NCBI GenBank assembly: GCA_943913325.1
Contig: CALTXP010000049.1
Coordinates: forward strand, 1 to 11,077
Length of the DNA: 11,077 nucleotides
Direction of reading: 5' to 3'
Source of the DNA: an uncultured Anaerococcus sp.
GTDB taxonomy: Bacteria > Bacillota > Clostridia > Tissierellales > Peptoniphilaceae
The position numbers were made by a program, and so were the translations under genes. Every line of letters starts with the position of its first letter. Within the stretch, counting starts at the first letter, position 1. Positions 1-7,027 of the stretch are shown here, one piece after another. The notes beneath the pieces were generated by a model. That model saw only the letters and a list, made by a program, of their open reading frames with translations, had not been told where the DNA came from and ran no database searches.

Positions 1-271
1 CTATAAAATTATCTCTATAAGAACCTCCTAAAAGTAAATTACAAGCAGAAATAATTGCTTCTTTTTGAGCATTGGTCAAAAGACCAATTTTCTCATTTTC
101 AATAGCACAGGCTTTTTTAACCTCAACTATTGCATTTATCATCTCACTATCCATTGATTGAGATGTAATATTAAAGTTATTTCTAGCTCTTAGAGAATTT
201 GCCCCATACAAGGCATCATAAGGCACTTCAATTTCGCCTATAGAATCACGTTCTTTTCTATATTCTGTCAT
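1..271 (-). CDS. aspA: Aspartate ammonia-lyase / class II fumarase family enzyme, N-terminal part
   Basis: The reading frame starts at an ATG (269-271) and runs off the left edge, giving about 90 residues. It begins MTEYRKERDSIGEIEVPYDA and continues with YGANSLRARNNFNI. This is the typical N-terminus of the fumarase/aspartase superfamily (R-x-E-x-D-S/L-x-G-x-x-x-V-P and Y/W-G-A/V-x-T/S-x-R-A). These enzymes are cytoplasmic homotetramers that eliminate ammonia from aspartate, or water from malate, to give fumarate. The RA-x-x-NF-x-I wording and the later KKACAIEN stretch look more like aspartase than fumarase, but the catalytic signature (GSSxMPxKxNP) lies outside the window, so this choice is an inference. 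A strong GGAGGG site at 278-283 sits six bases before the ATG. A GTG directly upstream (272-274) is less well placed. The gene is divergent from the HAD gene and has its own promoter. Confidence 0.72.
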   Translation of the reverse strand, partial: MTEYRKERDSIGEIEVPYDALYGANSLRARNNFNITSQSMDSEMINAIVEVKKACAIENEKIGLLTNAQKEAIISACNLLLGGSYRDNFI

Positions 272-290
272 CACTATCCCTCCTACTACC

Positions 291-319
291 ATTATAGTTA
301 ATACCAATGATACTTACAA
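291..319 (-). promoter_or_regulatory. Promoter of the aspartase-like gene
   Basis: Read on the minus strand there is TTGTAA (314-319), a 17-base spacer and a perfect TATAAT (291-296), followed by a ribosome binding site and the ATG at 271. Box quality and spacing fit a housekeeping sigma factor. The start point would be near 284, giving a very short leader. Confidence 0.65.
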
Positions 320-327
320 GTTATAAT
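298..327 (+). promoter_or_regulatory. Candidate promoter of the HAD phosphatase gene
   Basis: On the plus strand TTAATA (298-303) is followed after 18 bases by a perfect TATAAT (322-327). Transcription would start near 334 and leave a leader of about 65 bases before the ATG at 400. It overlaps the divergent promoter of the aspartase-like gene, so the two probably compete for polymerase. The -35 box is only a four-of-six match. Confidence 0.45.
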
Positions 328-340
328 GAAAACGTTTTAT
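326..340. promoter_or_regulatory. cre-like site (possible CcpA/LacI-family operator)
   Basis: ATGAAAACGTTTTAT matches the first part of the catabolite-responsive element consensus WTGNAARCGNWWWCA, with a perfect AAAACGTTTT core (329-338) centred on CG. The last two consensus positions (CA) are missing. It overlaps the -10 box of the HAD promoter and lies just upstream of the -35 of the aspartase-like gene. A bound protein could therefore repress one and activate the other. Binding by CcpA is an inference. Confidence 0.4.
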
Positions 341-357
341 AAAATGATATCATTTTA
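340..357. promoter_or_regulatory. 18-bp perfect palindrome, candidate operator
   Basis: TAAAATGATATCATTTTA is a perfect inverted repeat with no loop. It falls just downstream of the predicted start point of the HAD transcript and about 43 bases before its ATG, a normal place for a repressor site. There is no U-tract after it, so it is not a terminator. The binding protein is unknown. The AT-rich ATGAT/ATCAT form is only loosely like Fur-family boxes. Confidence 0.4.
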
Positions 358-399
358 ATAGGGTATGATAGTCTTAGAAGTAAAAGAAAGCGAGAAAAT

Positions 400-1064
400 A
401 TGAAATTATTATTTGATTGTGATGGTACCCTAATCGATTCTATGGGCCTTTGGCAAAAAAGTATGAAGGAACTGATAAAAAAATCTGGCCACAACCTAGA
501 TACAATGAGCGAATACGACAGAGTTCAAATTGAATCTCTATCCTATGCGGATTGCATAAAATATATTTGGGAACATTTTGTAACAGGTATGAGCGAAAAA
601 GAAGTCACCGCCTACTTTGATAATATACTTGAAAATAGATACAAAAATTCCATCCCAGAAAAAAAGGGAGCAATAGAAACCATAAAATCCCTCCATGAAA
701 GGGGCTATGAGATGGCTGTAGCATCATCAAACAGCTCAGCTCTTGTTAAAGCAGCCCTAAAAAGGCTAGGCATACACGACTGCTTTAAAGAATTTTTCAC
801 ACCAGATTTAACAAATCTAAAAAAAAACCAAGTAGAATTTTGGGCAAATACAGCCAAAGTATTAAAAACTCAAACAAAAACCTAATCTTCTTTGACGATG
901 CAGGCTACGCCCTAGAGGCAGCCAAAAAAGCTGGTATTAAAACTTGTGGAATCACGGATTTTCCTTGGAATGAGAATGAGTGGGATGCGATAAAAGAAAT
1001 TGCTAATTACGCCGTTGATGGTATTGGGGACTTTGATTATAAAAGTATTCAAAAAGTATTTTAA
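400..1064 (+). pseudogene. HAD-superfamily phosphatase (beta-phosphoglucomutase-like), split by a frameshift
   Basis: The first frame (400-885) begins MKLLFDCDGTLIDSMG, the HAD motif I with nucleophile D6 and acid/base D8. It has a helical cap region at about residues 15-85 and motif II around ASSNSS (residues 108-113). From about residue 141 it stops resembling the family. The next frame, readable up to the stop at 1062-1064, carries the missing end: a KKPS stretch that could supply the motif III lysine, then LIFFDDAGYALEAAKKAG with the motif IV acidic pair. The switch lies in a run of nine A (819-827). One extra A would join the halves into 221 residues, the usual length for this family. 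Either the gene is broken, or slippage on the A-run makes some full-length protein, or it is a sequence error. The TTG at 840 is not a credible independent start. The ribosome binding site before 400 is weak (AAAGCGAG). It is probably a cytoplasmic phosphatase of small phosphorylated metabolites, substrate unknown. Confidence 0.75.
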
Positions 1065-1084
1065 AATCACGTGTAAACTTTAAA

Positions 1085-1132
1085 AAGGGTAGTGTTGCAG
1101 AATATAATTTTATTTTCTACAGCACTACCTTT
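1085..1132. terminator. Bidirectional hairpin terminator between convergent genes
   Basis: GGTAGTGTTGCAGAA (1088-1102) pairs with TTCTACAGCACTACC (1115-1129), with one mismatch and one wobble, around an AT-only loop. Read on the minus strand the stem is followed by TTTTT (1082-1086), a good U-tract for ending the operon whose last stop is at 1185. Read on the plus strand the tail is only TTTAG, so it is a weaker stop for the HAD gene. Confidence 0.75.
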
Positions 1133-1184
1133 AGCTACTAGGCTTTACATCAATATTTATAATTATCAATATATAAAATTAAAA

Positions 1185-2147
1185 TTAAAATTTATAGTCT
1201 TTAATTTTTGAAGAAATATTAGAACTATTTAATATCTGTCTATCAATATCGCTTAAATTAAGACTTTCTCCTCTTCCTTTCACTTTAATATTCTCATTAT
1301 CTAAAGAAATAATCGCATATAAAGCTTCTGGATATCTTAAAATATAAGGTAATACAGGATGATCTTCTAGATATTTATCAGAATACGATGTCTCCATCTT
1401 ACTTTTTTCTCCTAACCAATAGTAGGATGCAGAATTAACTTCTAAGAAAGATAGATTGCCATCTATTGTTAATTTATCAATATGTTTATGTCCAGAAAGC
1501 GCGAGTATTTTTTCACCTCTTTTATTTAAAACAGAATATACGTCTTTGTAATTTTCTACTCCTCTAGGGTCATCTGTTAAGACATTATGTGAACAAACTA
1601 TAATTTTTTTATCAGTCTGCAAAGATTCATCAAGCCATAGAGTTTGTTCATATGATAAAACAGCTTTTTTATTTTGATTAAAGTTATTACCAAAACTATA
1701 GCTGACTTCAATTCCATCATCATCTAAGTAGTAATTTGTATCTAGAACTATTATTCTGAAATTATTAATATCATAATAATAGTAATTATTCTTCATACCA
1801 TAATCATTTACGGCAGTTTCTTTACTATTAAAGTCCATATCATGGTTGCCTAAAGTGTGAAGTACTGGGATATCTAAATCATCAAATTTTTTAAGTAAAT
1901 TTTTAGTTTTTAGCATGTATTTGTCTGTTCTTTGCTTAAAGAATATATTGTAATTAACTGGCTGATTTTTTTCTTCACATAAAGTTTTAGAAGTATCTGA
2001 GTGGTAGCCAAAATCTCCAATATTAATTATTAAATCAACATAATTTGATTTTGCCGCATTAATAATGGCATCGACTCTCTCTTCAGGATTATCAATGATT
2101 TCGGAATGCAAATCAGTAAAAACTAATAATTTTAAATTATTACACAT
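1185..2147 (-). CDS. Calcineurin-like metallophosphoesterase
   Basis: This 320-residue protein has all the metal-binding blocks of the calcineurin-like family in order: FTDLH (D12, H14), NIGD (D45), LGNHD (N101, H102, D103), CSHN (H187) and SGHKH (H220, H222). These bind a two-metal centre that hydrolyses phosphate mono- or diesters. There is no signal peptide or membrane segment, so it should be cytoplasmic. The last 80 or so residues after SGHKH are extra and may shape the substrate pocket. It is the last gene of the operon. Its ATG directly follows the TAA of the gene upstream, with GGGTGG just before, so the two are translationally coupled and probably made in step. In a sugar-uptake operon it may remove phosphate from a sugar or a glycan decoration. 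The substrate is not known. Confidence 0.85.
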   Translation of the reverse strand: MCNNLKLLVFTDLHSEIIDNPEERVDAIINAAKSNYVDLIINIGDFGYHSDTSKTLCEEKNQPVNYNIFFKQRTDKYMLKTKNLLKKFDDLDIPVLHTLGNHDMDFNSKETAVNDYGMKNNYYYYDINNFRIIVLDTNYYLDDDGIEVSYSFGNNFNQNKKAVLSYEQTLWLDESLQTDKKIIVCSHNVLTDDPRGVENYKDVYSVLNKRGEKILALSGHKHIDKLTIDGNLSFLEVNSASYYWLGEKSKMETSYSDKYLEDHPVLPYILRYPEALYAIISLDNENIKVKGRGESLNLSDIDRQILNSSNISSKIKDYKF

Positions 2148-3167
2148 TTAATCCACCCATTCTTTCACATTCTTAATTTTACCAGTGTATTTATCATACT
2201 GTATTTCTAGATGATTAGTTTTAGAAATATATTCATATCGTGCAATCAAAACACCTTTTTCACTATCATCTGTCAATTTGAGTTTAAATAGTGGGTTATT
2301 ATTTATATAAACTTCATCTTTGTCATTTTTAAATGGAGATACTTTGTAAATTATATCATTTGATTTAAGTGAATATCCCCCATCATCATCTACTTTAATA
2401 GCTAATCTACTTTCTCCATACATATCAACCAAATTCATCCATTCTTCAGGTTTAAATTCAGCTTTAAAACCTGGAATTCCATCAATAGATGATATGTTTT
2501 TAATGTTTTTTCCATCAGCGTCCACGTAAATATGAGGAGCCTGAGATCCTACTCTATAAGGCCATCTTAAAATTAAATGCCAATGTGGTGGAAAATCAGG
2601 ATGTAGAGCATTATTAGTCTCAAATCCTAATATCGCAAAGTGGCCTATTTTATCTTCTGATACACTACTTGCTATTTCACTAATATTTAATATTTCCCAA
2701 CAAGCAAACATATAGTGTAATACAGCTTTTATCTGTAATTCTGGGTAATCTTCATATAATCCTACAAATCTAGTTTCTTGATTATGCTCAATTCTCATAG
2801 TCTGGCCTTCTCTCCTTATTATTGAATGAACACTCAAGGTGCTTGTCTTTAATGGTAAGTTATCAAAAGTTAATGAGATGCGTATTACATTATTTTCTTG
2901 AGTAAAATAATAATATTGTTTCTCAATTAATACCTTTTCAATTTTCACTTCTTCTTCTAATATAATTTCTAAATCAGCTACAATTACATCATCTAAAGGA
3001 GGATGCTCTAGGTAAAATACAAATTCTTCTTCTATTTCATAAAAATATTTTGTATCATCTAGAACTATAATAGGAAAATCAGCATATACATTAATCTCTG
3101 GAAGACCTATAAACTTTTTTTCGCTTTTTATTAGTCTTACAGATGTAAGTTTATTATCTTTATACAT
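2148..3167 (-). CDS. Unrecognised 339-residue cytoplasmic protein with His-rich HPDFPPHWH motif
   Basis: I do not recognise this family. It has no signal peptide, lipobox or membrane helix. The N-terminal half (about 1-130) is rich in alternating charged and hydrophobic residues and looks like beta structure, with many EEE/IEE stretches. The middle holds the most constrained-looking part: GHFAILGFE (176-183), HPDFPPHWHLILRWP (189-203) and GSQAPHIYVDADG (207-219), giving H176, E183, H189, H195, H197 and H212 as possible metal ligands or catalytic residues. The C-terminus (about 285-339) is again beta-like and ends EIQYDKYTGKIKNVKEWVD. It lies between the GH97 gene (six-base gap) and the phosphoesterase (stop and start adjacent), so it is very likely co-expressed with both. 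An AGGAGG lies 14 bases before the ATG, inside the GH97 stop region; AGAGAAAT is nearer. A role as sugar-modifying enzyme is an inference from context only. Confidence 0.8.
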   Translation of the reverse strand: MYKDNKLTSVRLIKSEKKFIGLPEINVYADFPIIVLDDTKYFYEIEEEFVFYLEHPPLDDVIVADLEIILEEEVKIEKVLIEKQYYYFTQENNVIRISLTFDNLPLKTSTLSVHSIIRREGQTMRIEHNQETRFVGLYEDYPELQIKAVLHYMFACWEILNISEIASSVSEDKIGHFAILGFETNNALHPDFPPHWHLILRWPYRVGSQAPHIYVDADGKNIKNISSIDGIPGFKAEFKPEEWMNLVDMYGESRLAIKVDDDGGYSLKSNDIIYKVSPFKNDKDEVYINNNPLFKLKLTDDSEKGVLIARYEYISKTNHLEIQYDKYTGKIKNVKEWVD

Positions 3168-3173
3168 ATTTCT

Positions 3174-5057
3174 CTATTTTACCTCCTCAAAAATTGACAC
3201 AAACCCACCACCTGTTAATAAATCTACTTCAATAGTATCATCTTTCTGATACTCATTATTACTTTTGATTACGTGAGTTTTATCATCAAAATCATCTCTA
3301 TATTCTAGGGATTTATATTTCTTTCCTTCTTCTAAGAAATCAAGTTTTATCTGTAATTTCTTATTTTCAATATTGCTATTTTGTATTGCAAGAAAGTACT
3401 CTTTGTCTTTTCTTCTAACAAAAGCACTTAATTCTCCAATTTCGCTTTGATCTAATACAATTGTCTCATCCCAGCTGCTATGGACCTTAGATATAAATTC
3501 TCTCACTTCACTATTTTCAATATTATAAGGGCTTTCCATAAATGTTAGTAAATTTGACCTCATAATTACAGTATTAGCTAGCATATGCGCTAAAGTTCCA
3601 TCACCCATTCTCGTAGAATTAGTTAAATTTAAAGGTGTAAAATCAGCACCACCTGTTAATAATCTTGTGTAGGGAATAACGTTGGCATTTGTTGTGTTTA
3701 AATTGTATTGCATACCCTTCACGCCTTCTTGAGTTAATAAGTTTGGATATGTTCTGCTCAATCCTGTTGGTTTATTAGAATTATGAAATATTACTAATAG
3801 CTTCTTTTCAGTTGCATCTTTCATAATTTGCCTATATATATTAATAGCCTGTGGTGTTTCCATTTGAATATGGCCAAACTTGATACCAGAAACTCCAGCA
3901 GCTTTAGCTTTTTCTAGGAAATCTCTTCTGATATCATCGTCGTACATATTATCACCACTTTGGTCAATATCAGGAACATCATTTCCAATGAACAAACCAA
4001 TGTCATACTGCTTACAAAGATCTGCTATTTTTCGAACTTTTTCGAAGGCTTTATCTTCGTCATCAGACCAGGATCTCCAGTTATTTCCTACTACTAAGTA
4101 TTTAATATTTAATTTTTTTGCTGCTTCTAAATTCTTAATAGCCTCATCTTCTATAATATTTCCTTGTTTATCATAACCTTTAAACCAAGTTGCTTTTCCA
4201 GTCCCAACCCAGTTAAAATCACCACTAGGCTCATCATTTAAGTTTTGAGCTAGTGTATTGTTTACAAGATTATTAAGATTATCCGCAACAAAAATAATTC
4301 TCCATGGGCTAGATTGAGCACTTGTATCAAATCCATTTATAGTATTCCAATAATGAGCTTTAAACTTAGAATCCCCCATATACTTTACAGCCATACCAGA
4401 GTAATCTTTTAAATTAGCTTCACCTATTGATATATATCCATTGTTATTAGGTAGTTTAAATGTAGGTAGGGCCGCCATTATGGTATTCTCTTTTAAATCT
4501 GATATTTGGCTTTTTTTATAAACTTCCTGCATATCAAGTAGTTCCGTGTTATAAAAAACTGATGAATTTTTATCTATAGTAAATTCCGATGTTTCATTAT
4601 CTATTCTTTTTAGACTATCATCTTTAAAAACATATTGAAATGCTGCCCCATTATTAAAAATTTTCCATACTATAGAATATTTAGAAGAGTCTTCATTTTC
4701 AAAATTTATGATATATTCGTTATTTAAATCATTGGCTATGTTAGAATTTTCCATTGAGGCGTAAGTTGAGTCATTATGTTTCTCATCAATAGACACTATT
4801 TTTGCATTATCAAATATATTATTACCATCAATGCTTATTCCTAAGTTTGAATCGGATATAAATTGATTACCTTTTAAGCTGAGGCTATAGGATAGACTAT
4901 CTTTATTTGATAAACTTACTATAATATTTCCATCAGGGCTTTTCATTTCTATACTGTCTATATACCTATTTGTACTTACTCCATAATAAATCAATCCTAA
5001 AAGTATAGCTATAAAAATAACAAGTATACTTTTTTGGGATTTTTTAAATTCTTTCAT
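3174..5057 (-). CDS. GH97-family glycoside hydrolase, membrane-anchored and extracellular
   Basis: The 627-residue protein has a positively charged N-terminus and a hydrophobic helix (about 9-28) with no lipobox, so it is probably anchored with the enzyme outside. The N-terminal beta-sandwich begins at MKSPDGNIIVSLSNKDSLSY (from 38) and includes FNNGAAFQYVF (134-144). The catalytic barrel starts near VGTGKATWFKGY (284-295) and includes KPTGLSRTYPNLLTQEGVKG (429-448), IPYTRLLTGGADFTP (461-475) and a C-terminal beta domain ending TGGGFVSIF. These blocks are characteristic of GH97 (SusB-type alpha-glucosidase or alpha-galactosidase). At the strand where retaining members have the Asp nucleophile, this protein reads IKFGH (G395), the form associated with the inverting SusB branch. 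Other sites are unusual: VVGNNW (322-327) and HNSNKPTG (425-432). AGGAG stands eight bases before the ATG and overlaps the stop of the ATPase gene. It likely trims an oligosaccharide before import. Confidence 0.82.
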   Translation of the reverse strand: MKEFKKSQKSILVIFIAILLGLIYYGVSTNRYIDSIEMKSPDGNIIVSLSNKDSLSYSLSLKGNQFISDSNLGISIDGNNIFDNAKIVSIDEKHNDSTYASMENSNIANDLNNEYIINFENEDSSKYSIVWKIFNNGAAFQYVFKDDSLKRIDNETSEFTIDKNSSVFYNTELLDMQEVYKKSQISDLKENTIMAALPTFKLPNNNGYISIGEANLKDYSGMAVKYMGDSKFKAHYWNTINGFDTSAQSSPWRIIFVADNLNNLVNNTLAQNLNDEPSGDFNWVGTGKATWFKGYDKQGNIIEDEAIKNLEAAKKLNIKYLVVGNNWRSWSDDEDKAFEKVRKIADLCKQYDIGLFIGNDVPDIDQSGDNMYDDDIRRDFLEKAKAAGVSGIKFGHIQMETPQAINIYRQIMKDATEKKLLVIFHNSNKPTGLSRTYPNLLTQEGVKGMQYNLNTTNANVIPYTRLLTGGADFTPLNLTNSTRMGDGTLAHMLANTVIMRSNLLTFMESPYNIENSEVREFISKVHSSWDETIVLDQSEIGELSAFVRRKDKEYFLAIQNSNIENKKLQIKLDFLEEGKKYKSLEYRDDFDDKTHVIKSNNEYQKDDTIEVDLLTGGGFVSIFEEVK

Positions 5058-5068
5058 TTTAACATCTC

Positions 5069-6151
5069 CTACTTAATTCTGTTTCCAGTTTCTTTATTAA
5101 AATATAAGATGTCATTGTCATCAAATGTAATATATATCTCATCACCATCTTTAACTTGGCAGCTTACGTCTGCTTTGATGACATATCTATTATTGTTGAT
5201 TGTAAAATATACCATTCTCTCAGCACCGTAATATTCAGTAAGAATTACTTTTACTTTTAATGAATTTTGAGAATTGCTTACAATTCTAATTTTTTCAGGT
5301 CTCACTCCTACCATCAAATGTTTAACATTATTTCTATGCATTAACTCTGCGTGCTCAGCAGTTAAGTTAATAGGTCTATCAGATCCAATTAAATAAACTT
5401 GATCGTTTTTATATTCTGCTGGAAATATATTGGTTGCAGGGGAACCTATAAACTGAGAAACAAAGATATTCGCAGGATCTTCATAAATTTCTTCTGGTGT
5501 TCCTATTTGTTGAATTACACCCTTATTTAAAATTACAATCTTAGTTGCCATAGTCATGGCTTCTATTTGATCATGAGTTACATAGATTGTAGTAGTTCCT
5601 AATCTTTTGTGAAGTTGGATTATTTCAGTCCTCATTGCAACTCTAAGTTTAGCATCCAAGTTTGAGAGTGGTTCATCCATTAGAAAAAAATCTGCATTTC
5701 TAACGATAGCTCTTCCTAGTGCAACCCTTTGTCTTTGTCCTCCAGATAATTCACCTGGTTTTCTATCAAGTAGTTCCTCTAAGCCTAAGATACTAGCAGC
5801 ATCATTTACTTTTTCTTCAATCTCTGTCTTGCTTTCATTTCTAACTTTTAGACCATAGGCCATATTTTCACGAACAGTTTGATGAGGGTATAAAGCATAA
5901 TTTTGGAATACCATGGCGATATTTCTATCTTTAGGTTCTACATCATTAACTCTTTTTCCATCCATAATCAAATCGCCAGAAGTTATATCTTCAAGACCAG
6001 CTATCATTCTGAGTGTAGTAGACTTTCCACACCCAGAAGGACCTAGCATTACAACAAAATCTTTGTTTTCAACAGTTAAATTGAAATCATCTACAGCCTT
6101 AAATTTGTTCCCATAGACTTTATCTATATTTTTTAATTCTAATTTTGACAT
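5069..6151 (-). CDS. Carbohydrate ABC transporter ATPase (MalK/MsmK/UgpC type)
   Basis: This is the energy-coupling subunit of a CUT1-type sugar importer. Counting from the MSKLELKNIDKVYG start, it has Walker A GPSGCGKST (about 37-45), Q-loop FQNYALYPH (about 83-91), signature LSGGQRQR (about 136-143), Walker B FLMDEP (about 157-162) and the switch His in VTHDQ. An OB/TOBE-type C-terminal domain follows (from about 240, with VGVRPEKI). At 360 residues it is a normal length. I chose the ATG at 6149-6151 because TTAGGAGATAAT stands right before it. The longer frame to 6181 would overlap the upstream permease gene and add ten residues not seen in the family. It follows the permease stop by 13 bases. 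Having its own ATPase means the operon does not depend on a shared MsmK. Confidence 0.93.
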   Translation of the reverse strand: MSKLELKNIDKVYGNKFKAVDDFNLTVENKDFVVMLGPSGCGKSTTLRMIAGLEDITSGDLIMDGKRVNDVEPKDRNIAMVFQNYALYPHQTVRENMAYGLKVRNESKTEIEEKVNDAASILGLEELLDRKPGELSGGQRQRVALGRAIVRNADFFLMDEPLSNLDAKLRVAMRTEIIQLHKRLGTTTIYVTHDQIEAMTMATKIVILNKGVIQQIGTPEEIYEDPANIFVSQFIGSPATNIFPAEYKNDQVYLIGSDRPINLTAEHAELMHRNNVKHLMVGVRPEKIRIVSNSQNSLKVKVILTEYYGAERMVYFTINNNRYVIKADVSCQVKDGDEIYITFDDNDILYFNKETGNRIK

Positions 6152-6164
6152 ATTATCTCCTAAG

Positions 6165-7019
6165 TTAACCTTTAATTCCACCTTGGTCTACACCCTTTAT
6201 CATCTTATTTGATAAAAATGCATATAAAATAATTGTTGGTGCTGCTGCAATTACAACCGCTGCAAACATTCCTCCGTAATTACCAGTTGCTATCATTGCT
6301 GCAACCATTTGCTCAAGCCATACACCCACAGGTCTCATTGATGGTGTATTGGCAAATATTAATGGTAGGAAATAGGCATTCCATTTCCCAATCAAATTGA
6401 AAATAGTAAGTGTTATTATTGCAGGTCTAGCCATTGGAAACATGATATCCCAGAAAATTCTAAAATGACTAGCTCCATCAATAGCTGCAGATTCTTCGTA
6501 ATTTGTTGACAAGTTTTTAAAGTAAGCTGTAAGATAGTAAACATCATACGGTACAGATTCTGCTACAAATAATAAGATAATTACAAGTCTTGAGTTAACA
6601 ATGCCCATTGAACTTAAGTGATAAAATATTGGCATGGTAACCATTATCCCTGGAACAGATAAAGACATTACGAATAATTGTTGTGTTAACCTATTTCCTT
6701 TAAATTCAAATCTTGAAAGTACATAAGCAGCTGGAGCTGCGATAAATATTAATATTATGCTAGATGGGATTGTATATATTAATGTGTTTAGTAAAGTTAA
6801 TCCAGCATTAGTTGTCGCACCTTGGAATATTTTTCTGTAATTATTTAAAGTTAAACCTCCCTTTAAAATATTACCAGAAAATATATTTGGTGTATTAGAT
6901 AATGATGCGAGAACTATCCATCCAAACATATAAATCGTAAAAACTGTAAATAAAAGTAATATAAAATATTGTGGGCTATTTATTGTTATCTTCTTAAAAA
7001 TCTTTTTTGTATTAGTCAT
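6165..7019 (-). CDS. Carbohydrate ABC transporter permease (MalG/UgpE-like)
   Basis: This 284-residue inner subunit has about six membrane helices, starting at residue 17. The cytoplasmic EAA loop YEESAAIDGASHFRIFWDIM plus FP (174-195) docks on the ATPase. The C-terminus MIKGVDQGGIKG is the usual end of MalG-type permeases. AGGAG lies five bases upstream of the ATG, and the gap to the partner permease gene is eight bases, so they form one operon. Together with the MalF-like subunit it makes the translocation path. The substrate cannot be told from the permease sequence. Confidence 0.93.
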   Translation of the reverse strand: MTNTKKIFKKITINSPQYFILLLFTVFTIYMFGWIVLASLSNTPNIFSGNILKGGLTLNNYRKIFQGATTNAGLTLLNTLIYTIPSSIILIFIAAPAAYVLSRFEFKGNRLTQQLFVMSLSVPGIMVTMPIFYHLSSMGIVNSRLVIILLFVAESVPYDVYYLTAYFKNLSTNYEESAAIDGASHFRIFWDIMFPMARPAIITLTIFNLIGKWNAYFLPLIFANTPSMRPVGVWLEQMVAAMIATGNYGGMFAAVVIAAAPTIILYAFLSNKMIKGVDQGGIKG

Positions 7020-7027
7020 TCTTTCTC

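Noticed and set aside
840..1064. Separate small gene starting at TTG 840
   Set aside because: It has no ribosome binding site, lies in continuous homology with the HAD gene and carries only motif IV. It is the 3' part of the frameshifted gene.
3880..4176. Plus-strand open frame of 98 codons
   Set aside because: It lies wholly inside the GH97 gene on the opposite strand, has no ribosome binding site and reads as a Ser/Phe-rich antisense shadow.
5034..5231. Plus-strand open frame of 65 codons
   Set aside because: It spans the end of the ATPase gene and the start of the GH97 gene in antisense. The apparent hydrophobicity comes from the complement of AT-rich coding DNA.
5913..6116. Plus-strand open frame of 67 codons
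   Set aside because: It is antisense to the Walker A region of the ATPase gene, with no start signal.
6152..6181. Longer start for the transporter ATPase (MELKVNLGDN extension)
   Set aside because: It overlaps the end of the permease gene, while a good AGGAG stands just before the ATG at 6151, where family homology begins.
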